From Halomonas sp. (GTDB lineage Bacteria > Pseudomonadota > Gammaproteobacteria > Pseudomonadales > Halomonadaceae), in contig NZ_JAKDUR010000002.1 in the NCBI RefSeq assembly GCF_030457605.1, positions 1-64,000 on the forward strand: a stretch of 64,000 nucleotides of DNA. Reading direction: 5' to 3'. The notes beneath the pieces were generated by a model. It was not told the DNA's origin and searched no databases. It worked only from the letters and a program-made list of their open reading frames with translations. Position 1 is the stretch's first letter. Every line of letters begins with the position of its first letter. The position numbers and the translations under genes are program-made. Positions 58,673-64,000 of this stretch are shown piece by piece.

Positions 58673-60136
58673 TTAGGCTTTTTCGTGGGGCAGCTTGAGG
58701 AAGTTAACGTGGGAAATATGCTGCAGCAGACGAATCACCTGGCAGCTGTAGCCGAATTCGTTGTCGTACCAAAGATATACCACCGCATGATTATCGCTGG
58801 CGATAGTCGCCTTGGCATCCACAATACCCGCCTTGCGGTTGCCGACGAAGTCCGATGACACCACCTCGGCGGAATCGACGAAATCGATCTGTTTCTGGTA
58901 GGCCGAGTGAATCGACATGTTACGCAGATAATCGTTGAGCGATTCGGCATCGGTGCTTTTCTCAAGGGTCAGGTTGAGAATCGCCATGGAGACGTTAGGC
59001 GTGGGCACCCGGATGGCGTTCCCCGTCAGCTTGCCTTCAAGCTCCGGCAGCGCCTTGGCCACGGCCTTGGCCGCACCGGTTTCGGTCAGCACCATGTTGA
59101 GTGCGGCGCTGCGCCCGCGACGATCGCCCTTGTGGTAGTTGTCGATCAGGTTCTGATCGTTGGTATAGGCATGCACGGTTTCCACATGCCCGGTGGCCAC
59201 GCCGTACTCGTCGTTGATCACCTTGAGTACCGGCACGATGGCGTTGGTGGTGCACGACGCCGCCGAGAGAATGCGGTCTTGCTCACCGATATCACCGTGG
59301 TTGACACCGTAGACGATGTTCTTGATGTCGCCCTTGCCCGGCGCGGTCAGCAGTGCTCTGGCTGCGCCCTTGCACTCGAGGTGCTGGCCAAGGCCGGCCT
59401 CATCACGCCAGATACCGGTGTTATCCACAATGACGGCATTATCGATACCGTAGTCGGTGTAGTCGATATCACTCGGCGAGTCAGCGTAGATCACCTGAAT
59501 GACGTTGCCGTTGACCGTCAGCGTACGCGCCTCGGCATCAACGTCGATGGTACCCTCGAACGGGCCGTGCACGGAGTCACGACGCAGCAGGCTGGCGCGT
59601 TTTTCCAGATCCTTCGCCACATCGCCACGACCACGTACCACAATCGCCCTCAGGCGCAGCAGATTACCGCCGCCGGCCTTTTCGATCATTACCCGTGCCA
59701 ACAGCCGGCCGATGCGACCAAACCCGTACAGCACCACGTCCTGAGGCTCGCCGGTGCTGGCCCCGGGCTGGTAGGCATCAACAATTTCGTGCAGCTCCTT
59801 ACGCAAAAACGTCTCTACGTCACCGCTACCCTGACGCTTGAACAACACCGCCAGTTTGCCTACGTCCACGTGAGCCGATCCCAGGTTGAGCTCGGCCATG
59901 ACCTTGACGATAGGAAACGTGTCTTCCACGGTCAGCTCGGTGCCCTCAATCTTGCGCACGAAGCGGAGGTCTTTCAGGATCCGGATCACCGACTGCTTGA
60001 TCAGCGAACGACCGAACATGGTGGCCACAACGTTGTTTTGACGGTACAACCGCCCTACCAGCGGAATCATCTGCTCGGCCAGGGCTTCATTGCTCTGCCA
60101 TTCCTGGAAAACATTATCAAGCGTGGGCTGACTCAC
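58673..60136 (-). CDS. Glyceraldehyde-3-phosphate dehydrogenase, N-terminally extended form
   Basis: This GAPDH-family protein interconverts glyceraldehyde-3-phosphate and 1,3-bisphosphoglycerate. I start at GTG 60136, behind AGAGG, giving 487 residues. About 130 residues precede the usual fold (MIPLVGRLYRQNNVVATMFG; VDVGKLAVLFKRQG). The NAD motif is LYGFGRIGRLLARV, and the nucleophile cysteine is in SAASCTTNAIVPVL, followed by TVHAYTNDQNLIDN. The C-terminal WYDNEFGYSCQVIRL is intact. The same extended form lies between nqrA and mfd in P. aeruginosa (PA3001), which supports orthology. The role of the extension is not known. Confidence 0.93.
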   Translation of the reverse strand: MSQPTLDNVFQEWQSNEALAEQMIPLVGRLYRQNNVVATMFGRSLIKQSVIRILKDLRFVRKIEGTELTVEDTFPIVKVMAELNLGSAHVDVGKLAVLFKRQGSGDVETFLRKELHEIVDAYQPGASTGEPQDVVLYGFGRIGRLLARVMIEKAGGGNLLRLRAIVVRGRGDVAKDLEKRASLLRRDSVHGPFEGTIDVDAEARTLTVNGNVIQVIYADSPSDIDYTDYGIDNAVIVDNTGIWRDEAGLGQHLECKGAARALLTAPGKGDIKNIVYGVNHGDIGEQDRILSAASCTTNAIVPVLKVINDEYGVATGHVETVHAYTNDQNLIDNYHKGDRRGRSAALNMVLTETGAAKAVAKALPELEGKLTGNAIRVPTPNVSMAILNLTLEKSTDAESLNDYLRNMSIHSAYQKQIDFVDSAEVVSSDFVGNRKAGIVDAKATIASDNHAVVYLWYDNEFGYSCQVIRLLQHISHVNFLKLPHEKA

Positions 60137-60381
60137 GTGCGACCTCTTTGGGTAATGAAGAAGGAAGTTGGTGCGCCGCATTATCCTGACCTGATGCCTG
60201 CATCGCAATCACTGGATGGTCGCAGCCGCTGTAGGCGGATTACAGCAGGCCCGATTTGACTACAAGCGGAAAAATCGATAGGCCACGAAGGATCTGCCTG
60301 CACAATGCTTGAACAGTCAATGGTGTATGATCAAAACTTTCGCTTCTTCTCCACCCAGCCCAGCGCAAACCGATATCGACG

Positions 60382-63300
60382 ATGCCATCGACTATGCCGA
60401 CTTTTTCACTGCTTGAACCACCCACGCCTCAAGGCACTCGCGAGACACTTTTCTGGACCTCGCCGCCGGGCAGTGCCGACGCGCTGGCACTGGCTCGCGC
60501 CGCCCGGCATGCCCCACTACTGGTGATTACACCCAGCACCGCAAGTGCCCAGCGCCTTGAGCAAACGCTGGCCTTTTACAGCGATGTTCCGGTACTGCCG
60601 TTCCCCGACTGGGAAACACTGCCCTACGACAGCTTTTCTCCGCACCAGGATATTGTCTCGGCCCGGCTGCGCACTTTGCGCAAGCTCCAGGGCGGCGTGC
60701 ACGGCATTGTGCTTGTCCCCATCAATACGCTGATGCAGCGCTTGCCGCCGGTAGACTACATCGCCGGGCGCGTTCTCACCCTTGCTGCCGGCGACACCCT
60801 GGATCGCGAATCCCTGCGTGAATCACTGACCCGTGCCGGCTATCGTGCGGTGGAGACCGTCTTCGAGCCCGGTGAATACGCCATGCGCGGTGCGCTGATT
60901 GATCTGTATGCCATGGGCATGGAGCAGCCCATCCGCATTGATTTGTTCGACGATGAAATCGACACCCTGCGTTACTTTGATCCCGGCTCTCAGCGCTCCA
61001 GCGAGAAGGTCGACCGCGTGGAGCTGCTGCCCGCCCACGAGTACTCATTGTCGCGCAGCGCCATCGCCTGCTTTCGCGAACAGTTCGAGACGCTGTTTGA
61101 CGTCGATCCGCGCCAGTGCCCGCTGTATAACGACGCGCTCAAGGCCATCCCCTCGCCCGGGCTTGAGCAATATCTGCCGCTGTTTTTTGAACACACCGCC
61201 TCGCTTTTCGAACACCTGACCGACGCCACACACGTCGCCCTGCTGCCCGGCGTGTTCAGCGCCGCCGAGCAGCACTGGAGCGCCATCGAAGGGCGTTACG
61301 CCAACCTCGGCGTTGACCCCACACGCCCGCTACTGCCGCCCCACCGCGCCTTCTGGCCGGTCAGCGACATCTTTGCCGCCATCAAACAGCGCCCGCGCAT
61401 CGAGCTCACCGACGACGCCGACCATCGCCACGCCCAGGTGCCGGACGCCGTGACGCCGCCGGATGTGGCCATCAACGCCCGCAGCCACACGCCGCTGGCC
61501 GCGCTTGAGCACTTCATCAACCAGCAGCCGAATACCCGCCTCCTGTTTGTTGCCGAATCCCGTGGGCGGCGCGAAGCGCTGGAAGATTTGCTTGCCCCGC
61601 TGTCGCTCAAGCTTGCCCACGTTGAGCGGTTTACCGACTTTATCGGTGGCAGCGAGCGCTTTGCACTGACCGAAGGCCAGGTCGACGCCGGCCTCTGGCT
61701 GGAGACGCAAAACGTCGTCGTCATTACTGAAACCGAATTGTTCGGCAATGTGGTACGCCAAAGCCGGCGGCGCGAAAAAGCCACCGACGACAACGAATTT
61801 GCCGTGCGACACCTGTCCGAACTCAAGCCCGGCGCACCGGTAGTGCATCAGGCCCACGGCGTGGGCCGCTACCTGGGGCTTGAAGCGCTGGAAGCCGGCG
61901 GCCAGGCCAGCGAGTTTCTGGCGCTGGAGTACGCCAACGGCGCCAGGCTCTATGTGCCGGTGGATAGCCTGCACCTGATTTCGCGTTATAGCGGTGCCGA
62001 TGATGAACACGCACCGCTGCACAAGCTGGGGTCGGACCAGTGGGAAAAAGCACGCAAGAAAGCCGCCGAAAAAATTCGCGACACCGCCGCCGAGCTGCTC
62101 GACATTTACGCCCGCCGCGAAGCCCAACAAGGCGTGGTGTACGACACGCCGGGTGACGACTACCAGCGCTTCTCGGCCAGCTTCCCGTTCGAGGAAACCC
62201 CCGACCAGGAAGCCGCCATCCACGCCGTGGTCAACGACCTGACCGCGCCTCAGCCGATGGATCGCGTGATTTGCGGCGACGTCGGCTTCGGCAAGACCGA
62301 AGTCGCCATGCGCGCGGCGTTTCTCGCCGTCCAGTCCGGGCGTCAGGTAGTAGTATTGGTACCGACCACCCTGCTCGCCCGCCAGCACTTTGAAAACTTT
62401 CGCGACCGTTTTGCCGACACCGCGGTCAATGTCGGCCTGCTGTCTCGCTTTACCGGCGGCAAGGGCGCCAATGATGCACTGGAAAAAATCAAGAACGGGC
62501 ACACCGACATCGTGATCGGCACTCACAAACTGCTGTCCAAAAGCGTCGAGCTGCCCAGAATGGGGCTCCTGATCATCGATGAAGAACACCGCTTTGGCGT
62601 CGCGCAGAAAGAAAAGCTCAAGACCCTGCGCGCCGAGATCGACATTCTCACGCTGACTGCCACGCCGATCCCGCGGACGCTCAACATGGCCATGAGCGGC
62701 ATCCGCGACCTGTCGATCATCGCCACACCGCCGGCCCGCCGCCTATCGGTCAAGACCTTTGTCCAGCAGCGCAACGACGGCGTGATCAAGGAAGCCCTGC
62801 TGCGCGAAATCCTGCGCGGCGGCCAGGTGTATTTCCTGCACAATGAAGTCAAGACCATCGAAAATACCGCGGAAAAAATCCGCGAACTGGTACCCGATGC
62901 CCGCGTGGCCGTGGCCCATGGCCAGCTGCCCGAGCGCAGCCTGGAGCGGGTGATGTCGGACTTCTACCACCGCCGCTTCAACGTACTGGTGTGCTCAACG
63001 ATTATCGAGACCGGCATTGACGTGCCCAGCGCCAACACCATTCTGATCGAGCGCGCCGACAAGTTCGGGCTCGCCCAGCTGCATCAGCTACGCGGGCGCG
63101 TGGGCCGCAGCCACCATCAGGCCTACGCCTACCTGCTGACGCCGCCGCCCAAGGCCATGACCCGGGATGCCGTCAAGCGTCTGGAAGCCATCAGCGCCTC
63201 GGATGACCTGGGCGCGGGCTTTACGCTTGCCAGCCACGACATGGAAATCCGCGGCGCCGGCGAACTTCTGGGCGATGAACAGAGCGGGCAGATGGAAACC

Positions 63301-63843
63301 ATCGGCTACACGCTGTACATGGAAATGCTCGACCGCGCAGTGAAAGCCATCCGCGCCGGCAAAACGCCCAACATCGACGCCCCCTTCTCCAGCGGTGTGG
63401 AAATCAGCTTGAACCTGCCGGCGCTGATTCCCGACGACTACATTCACGACGTACAGCAGCGGCTGGTGATGTACAAACGGATTGCCAATACCGCTGACGA
63501 AAGCGAGCTCAAGGAACTGCAGGTAGAACTGATCGATCGTTTCGGGCTGCTGCCAGTACCGCTCAAGCATCTGATTCGCCAGACCCGGCTGCGCCAGCGC
63601 GCCGAACAGCTGGGTATCAAGCGTCTGGAAGCCGGTGCCGAGCGCGGTCGAATCATCTTTGATGCCAAAACCCGGGTTGACCCCATGACGCTTGTCGGCC
63701 TGATTCAGGGCGCACCGGCCGAATACCGCCTGGACGGCTCCGACACCCTGCGCTTTACGCTACCCATGGAAAACGTTGACGCACGCTTTGAGCAGGTTGA
63801 AGCGCTACTCCATACTCTCAACCAGAAAACTGCTGCTGCCTGA
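60382..63843 (+). CDS. mfd: Transcription-repair coupling factor
   Basis: Mfd removes RNA polymerase stalled at DNA lesions and recruits UvrA. The 1153-residue protein (E. coli: 1148) has the UvrB-homology modules (~1-340), the RNA-polymerase-interacting domain (~470-540: LKPGAPVVHQAHGVGRYLG), and the RecG-like translocase with Walker A GDVGFGKTEVAMRAA, DEEH motif LLIIDEEHRFGV, TATPIPRTLNMAMSG and QLRGRVGRS. The C-terminal domain ends the protein. The ATG at 60382 or 60394 could be the start. It is divergent from the GAPDH-like gene. Confidence 0.97.
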   Translation: MPSTMPTFSLLEPPTPQGTRETLFWTSPPGSADALALARAARHAPLLVITPSTASAQRLEQTLAFYSDVPVLPFPDWETLPYDSFSPHQDIVSARLRTLRKLQGGVHGIVLVPINTLMQRLPPVDYIAGRVLTLAAGDTLDRESLRESLTRAGYRAVETVFEPGEYAMRGALIDLYAMGMEQPIRIDLFDDEIDTLRYFDPGSQRSSEKVDRVELLPAHEYSLSRSAIACFREQFETLFDVDPRQCPLYNDALKAIPSPGLEQYLPLFFEHTASLFEHLTDATHVALLPGVFSAAEQHWSAIEGRYANLGVDPTRPLLPPHRAFWPVSDIFAAIKQRPRIELTDDADHRHAQVPDAVTPPDVAINARSHTPLAALEHFINQQPNTRLLFVAESRGRREALEDLLAPLSLKLAHVERFTDFIGGSERFALTEGQVDAGLWLETQNVVVITETELFGNVVRQSRRREKATDDNEFAVRHLSELKPGAPVVHQAHGVGRYLGLEALEAGGQASEFLALEYANGARLYVPVDSLHLISRYSGADDEHAPLHKLGSDQWEKARKKAAEKIRDTAAELLDIYARREAQQGVVYDTPGDDYQRFSASFPFEETPDQEAAIHAVVNDLTAPQPMDRVICGDVGFGKTEVAMRAAFLAVQSGRQVVVLVPTTLLARQHFENFRDRFADTAVNVGLLSRFTGGKGANDALEKIKNGHTDIVIGTHKLLSKSVELPRMGLLIIDEEHRFGVAQKEKLKTLRAEIDILTLTATPIPRTLNMAMSGIRDLSIIATPPARRLSVKTFVQQRNDGVIKEALLREILRGGQVYFLHNEVKTIENTAEKIRELVPDARVAVAHGQLPERSLERVMSDFYHRRFNVLVCSTIIETGIDVPSANTILIERADKFGLAQLHQLRGRVGRSHHQAYAYLLTPPPKAMTRDAVKRLEAISASDDLGAGFTLASHDMEIRGAGELLGDEQSGQMETIGYTLYMEMLDRAVKAIRAGKTPNIDAPFSSGVEISLNLPALIPDDYIHDVQQRLVMYKRIANTADESELKELQVELIDRFGLLPVPLKHLIRQTRLRQRAEQLGIKRLEAGAERGRIIFDAKTRVDPMTLVGLIQGAPAEYRLDGSDTLRFTLPMENVDARFEQVEALLHTLNQKTAAA

Positions 63844-63861
63844 TACCGCCAAGGAACCGCC

Positions 63862-64000
63862 ATGATGTCAAAGACAACTGATCACCGCCTGCGCAAGGCA
63901 CCCGCCGTCACGCTGCTGGCCGCCGCTATCGGTGCGGTTTGGCTCACCCTGCCGGCCGCCGCCAGCGCGGTATCGCTTAAAGACGCAACTGCCACCCATG
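63862..64000 (+). CDS. Exported protein, 3' end outside window
   Basis: A frame opens at ATG 63862, behind AAGGAA, 18 bases after the mfd stop, and runs off the window after 46 codons. The visible part is a basic N-terminus and a signal peptide (VTLLAAAIGAVWLTLPAAA, cleavage near ASA-V). In pseudomonads I recall a CsiV-type periplasmic protein gene after mfd, so that is a weak positional guess; too little sequence is visible for assignment. Confidence 0.65.
   Translation, partial: MMSKTTDHRLRKAPAVTLLAAAIGAVWLTLPAAASAVSLKDATATH

Overview
The window comes from the chromosome of a GC-rich gammaproteobacterium. The choline-to-betaine genes, Na+-translocating NADH dehydrogenase, acidic protein tails and gene order point to a moderate halophile of the Halomonas type. 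This is inferred from gene content and order, not from a database match. Two blocks follow an order familiar from Pseudomonas aeruginosa: leuC-leuD-leuB-asd-fimV-truA-trpF-...-accD-folC-dedD-cvpA-purF-metZ, and nqrA-F next to gap and mfd. leuS-lptE-holA is another widely conserved block.

Layout. 1-3.6 kb: end of a DUF302 protein, a decayed FMN-dependent glutamate-synthase-like gene, and a visibly less GC-rich polar amino acid (possibly cystine) ABC cassette with a good promoter and a perfect inverted repeat. 3.6-3.9 kb: 4.5S RNA (ffs) and tRNA-Met(CAU), minus strand. 3.9-8.9 kb: choline-binding protein choX divergent from betI-betB-betA, with a BetI-type palindrome between. 9-11.6 kb: fadE behind a PsrA-like box. 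11.6-15.9 kb: glpD convergent with and overlapping glpK, then glpR, with GlpR-like sites before glpD. 15.9-24.8 kb: SLC13/RCK transporter, an unrecognised membrane coiled-coil protein, SUMT, an aminotransferase, a MATE pump, and the yceI/cytochrome b561 pair. 24.8-41.5 kb: a long minus-strand run from leuC to metZ (leucine, lysine/threonine, tryptophan, purine, folate, fatty acid and methionine biosynthesis, plus truA and fimV). trpB and trpA lie inside this run and are separated by a 14-bp tandem repeat. 41.6-45.3 kb: LysR regulator, DAACS symporter and an unrecognised membrane protein, plus strand. 45.3-50.2 kb: ybeL-type zinc-ribbon gene divergent from leuS-lptE-holA. 50.4-51.9 kb: a PA2779/PA2778-type pair (small membrane protein and C39-like lipoprotein peptidase). 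51.9-60.2 kb: nqrM, nqrFEDCBA and an N-terminally extended GAPDH. 60.4-64 kb: mfd and the start of an exported protein.

Functionally, choX/bet supports osmoprotection by glycine betaine. nqrA-F with nqrM supplies Na+-coupled respiration. fadE and glpDKR feed fatty acid and glycerol carbon into central metabolism. The rest is mostly housekeeping. The least explained items are the C39-like lipoprotein pair, the coiled-coil membrane protein, the 439-residue membrane protein, the trpB-trpA minisatellite, the GTAG-headed palindromes and the fossil glutamate-synthase-like gene. I saw no CRISPR array, prophage, transposase or complete insertion sequence.
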